Of a stretch of DNA of 46,731 nt, positions 8,913-17,319 are shown piece by piece. The stretch covers positions 1 through 46,731 of the forward strand of contig NZ_MWIO01000037.1 of assembly GCF_004799035.1 (NCBI RefSeq). The letters are read 5' to 3'. This DNA comes from Rhodanobacter lindaniclasticus. GTDB taxonomy: Bacteria; Pseudomonadota; Gammaproteobacteria; Xanthomonadales; Rhodanobacteraceae. Below the pieces are notes generated by a model. It saw only the letters and a list, made by a program, of their open reading frames with translations, ran no database searches and had not been told where the DNA came from. Within the stretch, counting starts at the first letter, position 1; each line of letters starts with the position of its first letter. Position numbers and translations under genes: made by a program.

Positions 8913-10775
8913 ATGCGCCTGTTTTCGCTTCTTGCCTTCGGTACGCTGCTGTTGCCCGTGGCCGCCCAGGCCAACGATCCGAACTCCTACGCCCAGCCCG
9001 ACCAGGTACGCGTGACGCATCTGGACCTGGACCTGAAGATCGACTTCCCGCACAAGCAGCTCGCCGGCCAGGCCACGCTGAAGCTGGATTGGCGCAACCC
9101 GCAGGCACAGTCGCTGGTGCTGGACACGCGCGACCTGAAGATCGCCAAGGTCGAGGCGCTGGCGACCAACGGCAAGGCCACGCCGCTGAAATACGCGCTG
9201 GCGCCGCGCGACAAGGAGCTGGGCAGCAAGCTCACCATCACCGCGCCGAAGCATCCGGCACAGGTGCGCATCGTCTACAGCACGGCGCCCACCGCTTCGG
9301 GCCTGCAGTGGCTGACCCCGGCGCAGACCAGGGACAAGCGCGCGCCGTTCATGTTCTCGCAGTCCGAATCCATCCACGCGCGCTCGTGGGTGCCGCTGCA
9401 GGATTCGCCGGCCATCCGCTTTACCTACGACGCGCACGTCAGCGCGCCGAAGAACATCCGCGTGGTGATGAGCGCGCTCAACGACGCGCAGCATCCGCTG
9501 GACGGCGATTTCCGCTTCGATCAGCCGCATCCGATCCCGTCCTACCTGCTGGCGATTGCCGCCGGCGACATCGCGGTGAAGGAAACCGGCCCGCGTTCGG
9601 CCGTGTATGCCGAACCCTCGGTGGTGGCCAAGGCCGCGCACGAGTTCGAGGACACCGAGAAACTGATCGAGGCCACCGAAGAGCTGTACGGCCCGTACGC
9701 CTGGGGCCGCTACGACATCCTGGTGCTGCCGCCGTCGTTCCCGTTCGGCGGCATGGAAAACCCGAACATGACGTTCGCCACGCCGACCGTGCTGGTCGGC
9801 GACAAGAGCCTGGTCTCGCTGGTCTCGCACGAGCTGGCGCACTCGTGGTCGGGCAACCTGGTGACCAGCGCGGCGTGGCGCGACATCTGGCTCAACGAAG
9901 GCTTCACCACCTACGTGCAGGGCCGCATCACCGAGGCGGTCTACGGCAAGAGCCAGGCCGACGAGGAGGCGCTGCTGTCGGCGCGCGCGCTGCAGAAGAG
10001 CATCGGCGACATGGCCGAGAACGCGCAGAAGCTGGCGCCGGACCCGCGCGGCGTGGGTGCCGACGACGCGCTGTCCGACGTGGCCTACGACAAGGGCTCG
10101 TGGTTCCTGCGCACGCTGGAGCAGCGCTTCGGCCGCGCGGATTTCGACGCTTATCTCAAGGGCTACTTCGCCCACTTCGCCTGGCACAGCATCACCACCG
10201 AGCAGATGCTCGACTACATGAAGCCGAACCTGATCGAGAAGTACCCCGGCAAGATGAGCTGGGCCGAGGTGCGCGAATGGATTTACGGCAGCGGCATCCC
10301 CAAGGATGCGCCGCTGCCCGAGTCGCCGCGCTTCGACGCGATCGACAAGGAGCGCGGCGAGTTCCTCGCCGGCACGCTGGCGGCCGACAAGCTCGACGCC
10401 AAGGGCTGGAACACGCAGGAGTGGATGTACTTCCTCGACCGCCTGCCCGATGCGCCGGCGCTGGACAAGATGCAGCAGCTGGATGCTGCCTGGCACCTCA
10501 CCGGCACGCCGAACGCGGAGATCGGCATGCGCTGGTACAGCCACGCGATCGCCGCCGGCGACAAGGCGGTGTGGGACGCCGCCGCCGAGCACATGACCCG
10601 GATCGGCCGCATCTACCTCACCACGCCGCTGTACAAGGCGTTCGTGAAAACGCCGGAAGGACTGGCTTTCGCCGAGCAGGTCTACGCCAAGGCCAAAGCC
10701 GGCTACCACCCGCTGACCCAGCAGGTGGTGGAAGGCATTCTCGCCAAGGCCAGGCAGCCGAAGCAGGCGAAGTAA
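8913..10775 (+). CDS. M1 family zinc aminopeptidase (leukotriene A4 hydrolase-like), exported
   Basis: A 620-residue protein with a signal peptide (MRLFSLLAFGTLLLPVAAQA). The exopeptidase motif GGMEN lies near residue 279. The zinc site is H306-E-L-A-H310 with the third ligand in WLNEGF about 19 residues later, the M1 signature. The C-terminal third matches the helical domain of the LTA4H/aminopeptidase B branch. Expected to remove N-terminal residues from peptides in the periplasm. ATG 8913 opens the signal peptide. It probably stands alone or with the GST upstream (73-base gap). Confidence 0.92.
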   Translation: MRLFSLLAFGTLLLPVAAQANDPNSYAQPDQVRVTHLDLDLKIDFPHKQLAGQATLKLDWRNPQAQSLVLDTRDLKIAKVEALATNGKATPLKYALAPRDKELGSKLTITAPKHPAQVRIVYSTAPTASGLQWLTPAQTRDKRAPFMFSQSESIHARSWVPLQDSPAIRFTYDAHVSAPKNIRVVMSALNDAQHPLDGDFRFDQPHPIPSYLLAIAAGDIAVKETGPRSAVYAEPSVVAKAAHEFEDTEKLIEATEELYGPYAWGRYDILVLPPSFPFGGMENPNMTFATPTVLVGDKSLVSLVSHELAHSWSGNLVTSAAWRDIWLNEGFTTYVQGRITEAVYGKSQADEEALLSARALQKSIGDMAENAQKLAPDPRGVGADDALSDVAYDKGSWFLRTLEQRFGRADFDAYLKGYFAHFAWHSITTEQMLDYMKPNLIEKYPGKMSWAEVREWIYGSGIPKDAPLPESPRFDAIDKERGEFLAGTLAADKLDAKGWNTQEWMYFLDRLPDAPALDKMQQLDAAWHLTGTPNAEIGMRWYSHAIAAGDKAVWDAAAEHMTRIGRIYLTTPLYKAFVKTPEGLAFAEQVYAKAKAGYHPLTQQVVEGILAKARQPKQAK

Positions 10776-10781
10776 CCGAAG

Positions 10782-10885
10782 CTCCTCCCCTTGCGCGGCA
10801 GGGGGAGGTTGGGAGGGGGTAGCTCTTGATCTTCAAGATCAAAAGCACCCCACCCCGGCCCTCCCCTGCAGAGCAGGGGAGGGAG
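10782..10885. repeat. C-rich inverted repeat (CCTCCCC family)
   Basis: The left part CTCCTCCCC...GGGGGAGG and the right part CCTCCCCTGC...GCAGGGGAGGGAG are each hairpins, and the whole is a larger inverted structure (GGGAGGGGGT against ACCCCACCCC) around a GATCTTCAAGATC palindrome. It lies between the aminopeptidase and the hydrolase gene. It looks like a dispersed intergenic element; a second copy was not found in this window. Confidence 0.55.
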
Positions 10886-10915
10886 TGAAACCCGCGGACC
10901 TCACCAAGAAACCTC

Positions 10916-11890
10916 ATGCCGCCATCAACCACCACCCCACTCTGGAAACGCATGCTGCTGCGGCGGCTGAAGTTCCTCGCCTGGCTGGTGGCGCTGTTGG
11001 CCATCCTGCTCGGCGGCAGCTACCTGTTCGCGCCGCAATGGCTGATGCGCGCCGGGCACCTGCGCGAGGCGATGGCGGCCAAGCTGGAAACGCACAGCGT
11101 GCAAGTCGGCGACACCCGCTGGTCGTACTACGAAGGCGGCGAAGGCCCGACCATCGTGCTGCTGCACGGTTTCGCCGGCGACAAGGAGGTCTGGCTGCCG
11201 GTGGCCGCGTTGCTGACTGCGCACTTCCACCTGGTCATCCCCGACCTACCCGGCTGGGGCGAATCCTCGCGCGTGGCGCAGGGCAACTACGACGTCGACG
11301 CCCAGGCTGCGCGGCTGGACGCGTTCGTGCAGGCACTGCGCCTGCCGCGCTTCATGCTGGCCGGCCATGGCACCGGCGCGACGATCGCCGCCGCATATGC
11401 CGCCGACCAGCCGCAACGCGTGGCGGGCGTGGCCCTGCTCGACGCGTACGGCCTGAAGGCCGACGAGAGCGACTTTGCGCGCCTGGCAAGCGCGGGCAAG
11501 AACCCTTACCTGTTCGATGACCGCGCCGGTTACGCGCGACTGACCGCGCTGGAGTTTGCGCAGCCGCCCGGCCTGCCCGGCCGCTTCGTCGACGTGCTGG
11601 TCGAGCGCAACCGGCGCGACCACGACTTCATCCAGCGCACGTTCCAGGCCGTGCACGCGCAGCCGCTGGCGTTGCAGCAGCGGCTGGGCCGGCTGACCAT
11701 GCCGGTGCTGGGCGTGTGGTGCCACGACGACAGGATCACCGACATCTCGGCGCTGGACAGCCTGCGCAACGGGTTGACCGCGGCCAGTGCGATCAGCACC
11801 AGCACCATCAGCGGGTGCAATCACATGCCGATGCTGGAGAAGCCGGACACCACTGCACAGATACTCACCGGTTTCGCGCTCTCCCACTGA
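10916..11890 (+). CDS. Membrane-anchored alpha/beta-hydrolase-fold protein lacking the nucleophile serine
   Basis: A 324-residue protein. An N-terminal transmembrane helix (FLAWLVALLAILLGGSYLF) is followed by an alpha/beta-hydrolase fold: oxyanion segment LLHGFAG, DLPGWGES, acid region CHDD and histidine region CNHMP. The nucleophile elbow, normally G-x-S-x-G, reads G150-H-G-T-G154, so the serine is a glycine (codon GGC at 11369). It may be a non-catalytic member or use another mechanism. The start at 10916 has no clear ribosome site; ATG 10952 (MLLRRLKF) is an alternative. Confidence 0.82.
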   Translation: MPPSTTTPLWKRMLLRRLKFLAWLVALLAILLGGSYLFAPQWLMRAGHLREAMAAKLETHSVQVGDTRWSYYEGGEGPTIVLLHGFAGDKEVWLPVAALLTAHFHLVIPDLPGWGESSRVAQGNYDVDAQAARLDAFVQALRLPRFMLAGHGTGATIAAAYAADQPQRVAGVALLDAYGLKADESDFARLASAGKNPYLFDDRAGYARLTALEFAQPPGLPGRFVDVLVERNRRDHDFIQRTFQAVHAQPLALQQRLGRLTMPVLGVWCHDDRITDISALDSLRNGLTAASAISTSTISGCNHMPMLEKPDTTAQILTGFALSH

Positions 11891-12028
11891 CGCAGGCGGC
11901 GCGAACCAAGCCGCTCAGGCTGCGCTCAGCCGTGACCGACAAAAGTAACGTGGTTTGTTGTTGCCAACGTGGGAGAATGGGGATATGGGCCTGCAAACCG
12001 GCAGCGCGCCAGGGAAGAACGTGCAGCG

Positions 12029-12619
12029 ATGATGCGAAACCTCATGCATTCAGGCGTGGACGCGATTGCGCGGATGTCCACCACGCGGACCAACTACTGG
12101 ACCGAGCTGGTGCTGGACACGGCGCTGGGCGCATGGCTGCTGGCCGTCGGCTGGCGCCATCTCGACGGCGGCCCCTGGCTGGCCGCGGGCGCGATCGCGC
12201 TGGGCCTGTTCGCCTTCAGCTTCATCGAGTACTTCTTCCACCGCTGGATGTTCCACACCCGCATCCCGCTGTTCGAGCAGGGCCACCGCATGCACCACGA
12301 GCGCCCGCTCGGCTACGACTCGCTGCCGTTCTTCCTGCCGGCGATGGTGCTGATTGCGCTCACCGCGGTGCTGGTCGTGCTGATGCCGTTCGGCTTCGCG
12401 CTGCTGCTGGCCGGCTCGATCACGCTCGGTTACATCGTCTACGGCCTGGTCCACTTCATCATCCACCACGTGCGCTTCAAGCAGCCGCTGCTGCGCCGCT
12501 GGGCCGGCGCCCACCACGTGCACCACTACCATCCGGACACCAACTTCGGCGTCACCACGCCGCTGTGGGACATCCTGCTGCGCACCCGCTACGTGCGCCA
12601 GCCGCGCAAGGCAGTCTGA
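12029..12619 (+). CDS. Fatty acid hydroxylase / sterol desaturase family membrane protein
   Basis: A 196-residue polytopic membrane protein with several hydrophobic helices. It carries the histidine clusters of the di-iron hydroxylase superfamily: HRWMFH, HRMHHE, HFIIHH and HHVHHYHP. Members hydroxylate or desaturate lipids such as fatty acids, sterols or carotenoids; the substrate here is not evident. The start at 12029 has GGGAAGAA upstream; the frame is open to 11969. The neighbours give no pathway hint. Confidence 0.82.
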   Translation: MMRNLMHSGVDAIARMSTTRTNYWTELVLDTALGAWLLAVGWRHLDGGPWLAAGAIALGLFAFSFIEYFFHRWMFHTRIPLFEQGHRMHHERPLGYDSLPFFLPAMVLIALTAVLVVLMPFGFALLLAGSITLGYIVYGLVHFIIHHVRFKQPLLRRWAGAHHVHHYHPDTNFGVTTPLWDILLRTRYVRQPRKAV

Positions 12620-12658
12620 CCGGCGCGGCACCGCGCCCCTACCGAGAGGCCAGGTTCC

Positions 12659-13054
12659 ATGCCCATGAACGAGTACCTGCTGATCTCGCGCGGACAATGG
12701 GACGAAGGCGCCGACAAGGACGCCGTGCAGGACACCATCGACCGCTTCTACGCCTGGTACGAAGAAGGCCTGGCGCAGGGGCGACTCAAGCCGGGCAGCC
12801 GCCTGGCGAACCGCGGCAAGCTGATCTCCCGGACTGCCATCACCGACGGGCCCTTCAGCGAATCCAAGGAGCTGATCGGCGGCTACTGGTTCATCGTGGC
12901 CGACACGCTGGAGGAGGCCGCCGCGATCGCCGCGGAAAACCCCTGCCTCGCCTTCGGCCTGACGCTGGAAGTGCGCGCGCTGGATCCGGCGCGCTCCAGC
13001 GTGGCGATGGTCACCAGCGAGACACCGCAAAGCTGGAAGAAAGCCGACGCCTGA
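12659..13054 (+). CDS. YCII-related (YciI/DGPF-like) domain protein
   Basis: A 131-residue protein. The core EYLLISRG...DGPFSESKELIGGYWFIVADTLEEAAAIAAENP matches the YCII/DGPF family of small ferredoxin-like-fold proteins, often linked to ECF sigma factors or small-molecule chemistry, though mostly of unknown activity. It starts MPMNEYLL; either ATG (12659 or 12665) is possible. No ECF sigma factor is next to it. The C-terminal 20 residues are not conserved-looking. Confidence 0.8.
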   Translation: MPMNEYLLISRGQWDEGADKDAVQDTIDRFYAWYEEGLAQGRLKPGSRLANRGKLISRTAITDGPFSESKELIGGYWFIVADTLEEAAAIAAENPCLAFGLTLEVRALDPARSSVAMVTSETPQSWKKADA

Positions 13055-13070
13055 GCCGGCGCCGCGCCGC

Positions 13071-13841
13071 TCAATCGGCCACGTCGGCGACCAGCCGGTC
13101 GAGTTCGGCCTTGAGGATGGCGCCGTGCTGGCGCAGCCAGTCGCGTTGTTCGCGCCAGTCGGGATAGAGCGTTTCCACCAGCGCCCAGAAGCGCGGCGAG
13201 TGGTTGCGCACGCGCAGGTGGCACAGCTCGTGGACCAGCACGTAGCGCAACGCCGCCGCCGGTGCCAGCGCCAGCGCGAGGTCGAGATTGATGCGGTCGC
13301 GCGTGTCCAGGCTGCCCCACAGGCTCTTCATCGGACGGATGCGCAGCGAGGTCGGCGCCAGGCCCAGTTGCGGCACGTGGACGGCCATCCAGCGCGACAC
13401 GTCGCGACGGATCAGCAACTCCAGATGAGAGGCGAGCAGGCCGCGGGCGATCGGCAAGGCGCGGCTGTGCGGGCGCGGCACCACCAGGGTCAGGCCGCGC
13501 GCATGCGCCTCGATCTTCGGATAGGCGCCCTCGGACCAGTCCAGTTCCGCCAGTTCGCCGCGCAGCGGAAAGTGGCAGGCATGGCCGATGCGCAGCGGCG
13601 GCAGCGGCTTGACGATCAGGTTCAGCTCATCGAGCTTCTGCTCCAGCCAGTGTGCGTGGCTGCGCAGGAACGCGCTGACCTGGGCCGGATGCGTGCCGCG
13701 CGGGTACGACACCCGCGCGCCCTTGGGCGTGACGGTGAGGCGCAAGCGCCGCGCACGCGGATGGGCAGCCTTCAACACCCGGATGGTGTTGCCGCCTTCC
13801 ATCGCCAGTTCCAGCCAGTCGCCTTCGAGATGCTGCGTCAT
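13071..13841 (-). CDS. YgjP-like (DUF45/M48-type) metal-dependent hydrolase
   Basis: A 256-residue protein with the zinc motif HELCH followed by LRVRNHSPRFW, and the N-terminal block RARRLRLTVTPKGARVSYPRG, both hallmarks of the YgjP/DUF45 family of cytoplasmic metalloproteases. The physiological substrate is not established. The start at 13841 (MTQHLEGDW) follows GGCAGGA; the longer frame to 13970 lacks family similarity. It lies downstream of rdgC on the same strand and converges with the YCII gene. Confidence 0.85.
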   Translation of the reverse strand: MTQHLEGDWLELAMEGGNTIRVLKAAHPRARRLRLTVTPKGARVSYPRGTHPAQVSAFLRSHAHWLEQKLDELNLIVKPLPPLRIGHACHFPLRGELAELDWSEGAYPKIEAHARGLTLVVPRPHSRALPIARGLLASHLELLIRRDVSRWMAVHVPQLGLAPTSLRIRPMKSLWGSLDTRDRINLDLALALAPAAALRYVLVHELCHLRVRNHSPRFWALVETLYPDWREQRDWLRQHGAILKAELDRLVADVAD

Positions 13842-13973
13842 GTCCTGCCGTCCATCCGGTACGCCATGCGCGGTCGGCGTGGCGAGTCCGGACAGACAGT
13901 ATGCCGGCAAGCCGGCGCTCCGGCGCAAGGGCCGGGCGTCATGCCGGTGGGCCGCCCCGGCCGGGGCCAAATC

Positions 13974-14891
13974 TCAGCCGTCAGTGGGACGCGGCAGACC
14001 GAACCACTCCTCCAGTTTCGCCAGCAACCGCGCCAGTTCCAGCGTCAGCAGGGCGAAGCTGGCGTCCATTTCGGCGTGGGCGTCCTGCTGGCTGTCGCCC
14101 AGCTCGTCCATCACCACGTCGAGGAACTTCAGCTTGCGGATGACCAGGTCCTCGCCCAGCACGAAGCTGATGCGGTCGTCGAAGGTCAGCCCCAGCAGGA
14201 ACACCTGCTTGCCGTTGCGCAGATGCTCCTTGACCTCCTCGGCGTCCAGGTCCTGCCGGCGGCAGCGCGCGATGGCGCCGGTGGCGGTGGCCGGATCGCG
14301 CAGTTCGCATTCGTCGCCCAGCGCCAGCCCGGCCGGCAGGTTGCCGGTGGCCAGCCAGTCGGTCATCAGCACGCGCGGGCCCTCTTCCGGCGCCAGCGGC
14401 ACCGCCGGGAAGCTGCCCAGCGCCTCGCGCACCTGGCTCAGCGCGGTCTCGGCCGACTTGCGGCTGGAGGTGTCCAGCACCAGCCAGCCATGCTTCTTGT
14501 CGACGTAGGCGGACATGCGCGACTGCCGCACGAACGCGCGCGGCAGCAGCTCGTTGAGCAGGTCCTCCTTGATCCGCTTGCGCTCGCGGCCGCCGACCTT
14601 GCGGCCTTCCTCCTCGGCGATCTTCTGCACCTTGCGCTGCAGCTCGTCATTGATGACGGCGGCGGGCAGCAGCTTGTCCTCGCCGCCGACGGTGAACAGG
14701 GTGGACTGCTTCACCGCATGGGTGAGCGGCTCGCCCTCGCCGCGGCCGACCGGCGGCACGAAGCCCTTGGTGAACATCTCCAGCGGACCGCAGGGGCGCA
14801 GCCGATGCTCGGCCAAGGCCTCATCGAGGCGGTCGAGATCGGTGGCGACGGCGGGGGAAAAACGGAACAGGGTGAGGTTGCGGAAGAACAT
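13974..14891 (-). CDS. rdgC: Recombination-associated protein RdgC
   Basis: A 305-residue protein, the usual length of RdgC. It begins MFFRNLTLFRFSPAV and contains the conserved segments FVPPVGRGEGEPLTHA, KRIKEDLLNELLPRAFVRQS and GWLVLDTSSRKSAE. RdgC is a ring-forming DNA-binding protein that modulates RecA-mediated recombination at the nucleoid. The start ATG fits the family exactly. It sits between the aminotransferase and the YgjP-like gene, all on the minus strand. Confidence 0.95.
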   Translation of the reverse strand: MFFRNLTLFRFSPAVATDLDRLDEALAEHRLRPCGPLEMFTKGFVPPVGRGEGEPLTHAVKQSTLFTVGGEDKLLPAAVINDELQRKVQKIAEEEGRKVGGRERKRIKEDLLNELLPRAFVRQSRMSAYVDKKHGWLVLDTSSRKSAETALSQVREALGSFPAVPLAPEEGPRVLMTDWLATGNLPAGLALGDECELRDPATATGAIARCRRQDLDAEEVKEHLRNGKQVFLLGLTFDDRISFVLGEDLVIRKLKFLDVVMDELGDSQQDAHAEMDASFALLTLELARLLAKLEEWFGLPRPTDG

Positions 14892-14932
14892 TCGGTATCC
14901 GGGTCAGTGTTGCGGGAAACAGGTAGTTTCGC

Positions 14933-14961
14933 CGTCGTTCCGACGAAAGCCGGGACGATGG
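14933..14961. repeat. Short palindrome of the CGTCATTCCGGCGAAAGC family
   Basis: CGTCGTTCCGACGAAAGC continuing to CCGGGACGATGG is an imperfect inverted repeat in the gap between the aminotransferase and rdgC. It is the same family as the two larger elements around the GIY-YIG gene at 38951 and 39377. Confidence 0.6.
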
Positions 14962-14970
14962 TCATGGGTA

Positions 14971-16173
14971 TCAGCGGCAGACGGCAGCCACCGCCGCCGC
15001 CACCGTGTCGAGGTTGGCGTGGTTCAACGCGGCCACGCAAATGCGCCCGCTGTCGAGTGCGTAGATCGCGTGCTCGTCGCGCAGGCGATGTACCTGCGCC
15101 TTGCTCAGGCCGGAGTAGGAGAACATGCCGGCCTGCTTGTTGATGAAGCCGAAATCCGGCGCGCCGAGCGCGGCCAGCTTCTCGACGAAGCCGGCGCGCA
15201 TGGCGTGGATGCGCGAACGCATGCCGCCCAGCTCCTGCTCCCAGCGCGCGCGCAGCTCGGCGCTGCCGAGCACGCCGGCGACCAGCGCGGCGCCGTGGGT
15301 GGACGGGCTGGAATAGATCGTGCGGATCACCTGCTTGATCTTCGACTGCAGCCGCTCGGCCTCGCCGCGATCGGCGCCGACCATCGACAGCGCGCCCACG
15401 CGCTCGCCGTACAGCGAGAACGACTTGGAGTACGAGTTGGCGACCACGAACGCCTCGATGCCGGACTCCGCCAGCACGCGCACCGCGGTGGCGTCCTGCG
15501 CGGTGCCGCGGTCGAAGCCCTGGTAGGCCATGTCGACGAACGGCAGCAGTTTGCGCTCGCGCAGCAACTCGACCAGCTGCGCCCACTGCGCGGCGTCCAG
15601 GTCCACGCCGGTGGGGTTGTGACAGCACGCGTGCAGCAGCACCACGGTGCCCGGCTCCATCCGGCCCAGGTCTTCCAGCATGCCGGCGAAATCCGGGCCA
15701 TGACTGGCCGCGTCGTAATAGCGATATTCCAGCAGTTCGAAGCCGGCGGTGCGGAACACCACGTGGTGGTTGCCCCAGCTCGGGCTGCTGATCGCGACCT
15801 TCGCCTTCGCGCCGGCCACCTGCTTGAGCAGATCGGCCGCCACGCGCAACGCGGCGCTGCCGCCGATGGTCTGCGCGGTGGCCACGCGGCCGGCGGCCAG
15901 CAGCGGCGACTGCTCACCGAACACCAGTTGCTGGGTCAGCCGGTTGTACGCCGCCAGCCCGTCGATCGGCAGGTAGCCGCGCGGCTTCGCCGCGGCGGCA
16001 AGCGCCAGTTCCACCTCGTGCACGGTGGGCAGCAGCGGAATGCGCCCCTGTTCGTCCACGTAGATGCCCACGCCGAGATTGATCTTGTGCGGTCGCGCGT
16101 CCGCCAGATAGGTTTCGGTGAGGCCCAGGATCGGATCGCCGGGGGCCATTTCAACGGGGGCAAAGAAGGACAC
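14971..16173 (-). CDS. tyrB: Aromatic amino acid aminotransferase (class I, PLP)
   Basis: A 400-residue class I aminotransferase of the AspC/TyrB group, which moves the amino group of Tyr, Phe or Asp to 2-oxoglutarate. The segments GDPILGL, NLGVGIYVDEQG, HNPTGVD, the PLP lysine in NSYSKSFSLYGERVG, and the C-terminal SGRICVAALN region are conserved. A GTG at 16173 gives the family's usual N-terminus; the next ATG (16149) would remove eight residues. No strong ribosome site is seen. TyrB rather than AspC specificity is my best reading, not certain. Confidence 0.85.
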   Translation of the reverse strand: MSFFAPVEMAPGDPILGLTETYLADARPHKINLGVGIYVDEQGRIPLLPTVHEVELALAAAAKPRGYLPIDGLAAYNRLTQQLVFGEQSPLLAAGRVATAQTIGGSAALRVAADLLKQVAGAKAKVAISSPSWGNHHVVFRTAGFELLEYRYYDAASHGPDFAGMLEDLGRMEPGTVVLLHACCHNPTGVDLDAAQWAQLVELLRERKLLPFVDMAYQGFDRGTAQDATAVRVLAESGIEAFVVANSYSKSFSLYGERVGALSMVGADRGEAERLQSKIKQVIRTIYSSPSTHGAALVAGVLGSAELRARWEQELGGMRSRIHAMRAGFVEKLAALGAPDFGFINKQAGMFSYSGLSKAQVHRLRDEHAIYALDSGRICVAALNHANLDTVAAAVAAVCR

Positions 16174-16435
16174 GATCGGTACTCGATGGGTGGGGAAGGC
16201 ACGCGCCGGGGCCGTCGATGGACGGTTTTCTCCGGCATGCGGTGCGACGCACGGAAAAACGGTGCGAAACGCCGTTGACTATAGCAAGAGCCGGCTGGCC
16301 ACCGCAGTGGCGGACGGGAGCAGCCGCGACCGACTGCAGTGCGCAGGGGTCGTCGCGCGCGCCATGGCGATCACTGCTGGCGCGACGCCACCAGCGCGCT
16401 AAACTGAGCAGTACGTCACACGTTTGGCCATTGCC

Positions 16436-16642
16436 ATGCCGATCCAGGATCACGCCGAAATCGTCCACCTGCTTGCCGAGCTCAAGCTGGAGCATCGCGA
16501 TCTCGACGCGGCGATCGAAGAACTGGCCCACGCGATCGGCCGTGACGAATTGCAGCTGACCCGGCTGAAGAAGCGCAAGCTGCTGCTGAAGGACCACATC
16601 GCACGGCTGGAAAGCAAGCTGATCCCCGACCTCGACGCCTGA
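16436..16642 (+). CDS. YdcH/DUF465 family small coiled protein
   Basis: A 68-residue helical protein: EIVHLLAELKLEHRDLDAAIEELA followed by a basic LKKRKLLLKDHIARLES segment, as in the YdcH (DUF465) family. Function unknown. ATG 16436 is preferred over the in-frame TTG at 16424. It is four bases upstream of the acetyltransferase gene, so the two are likely cotranscribed. The 262 bases upstream separate it from the divergent aminotransferase; no further gene was seen there. Confidence 0.8.
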   Translation: MPIQDHAEIVHLLAELKLEHRDLDAAIEELAHAIGRDELQLTRLKKRKLLLKDHIARLESKLIPDLDA

Positions 16643-16646
16643 ACCC

Positions 16647-17249
16647 ATGACCCTGTTCGCCCCGATTGACCTGCACGACGAGTACGTCGCGCTGGAACCG
16701 CTGACGCCGGAACATGCGCCCGCGCTGGAAACCGCCGCCGCCGACGGCGAGCTGTGGAACCTCGCCGTCACCAGCGTGCCGCCGCCGGGCCAGGCCCGCA
16801 GCTATGTCGAGAAGGCGCTGCAAGGCCAGGCTGAGGGCCACATGCTGCCGTTCGCCGTGCGCGAGGCGCGCAGCGGCGACATCGTCGGCAGCACGCGCTA
16901 TTACGAGATCGACGCCGCCGTGCCGCGCCTGGCCATCGGCTACACCTGGTACGCCAAGCGCTGGCAGAAGAGTCACCTCAACACCGCCTGCAAGCGCTTG
17001 CTGCTGGAGCACGCGTTCGAGACCCTGGGCTGCGCGGCGGTGGCCTTCCACACCGACGTGCTGAACGAGGATTCGCAGCGCGCGATCGAGCGCCTCGGCG
17101 CGCAACGCGAAGGCGTGCTGCGCGCGCACCGGCGCCGCACCGACGGCAGCCTGCGCGACACGGTCTGCTTCAGCATCCTCGCCGAGGAATGGGGCAACGT
17201 CGCCAACTGGCTGGACATGCGCCTGAGCCGCCTGACCGCGAACCTGTAG
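16647..17249 (+). CDS. GNAT-family N-acetyltransferase (RimJ/RimL type)
   Basis: A 200-residue protein. The pattern VALEPLTPEHAPAL, IVGSTRYYEID, RLAIGYTWYAKRWQKSHLNTACKRLLLEHAF and LNEDSQRAIERLGAQREGVL is that of GNAT enzymes of the RimJ/RimL/SpeG branch that use acetyl-CoA. The acceptor is unknown. Its TAG stop codon is formed inside the GTAG palindrome that follows. Confidence 0.88.
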   Translation: MTLFAPIDLHDEYVALEPLTPEHAPALETAAADGELWNLAVTSVPPPGQARSYVEKALQGQAEGHMLPFAVREARSGDIVGSTRYYEIDAAVPRLAIGYTWYAKRWQKSHLNTACKRLLLEHAFETLGCAAVAFHTDVLNEDSQRAIERLGAQREGVLRAHRRRTDGSLRDTVCFSILAEEWGNVANWLDMRLSRLTANL

Positions 17250-17319
17250 GGCGGGCACCGCCCGCCGGCTTTTCCAACGCGACCGGTCCAGCAGGGGCGG
17301 CGGGTCGTGCCCGCCCTAC
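17246..17319. repeat. GTAG-type REP pair between convergent genes
   Basis: GTAGGGCGGGC at the left and GCCCGCCCTAC at the right face each other, each with an internal GC palindrome. The TAG of the acetyltransferase (17247-17249) and, on the other strand, the TAG of pssA (17316-17318) both lie in the GTAG termini. This resembles the GTAG repeats (SMAG type) known from Stenotrophomonas. It may also act as a two-way terminator. Confidence 0.8.

Noticed and set aside
8847..10709. Minus-strand frame of 620 codons opposite the M1 aminopeptidase
   Set aside because: The plus strand carries a complete M1 protein with all catalytic motifs; the reverse frame is a shadow.
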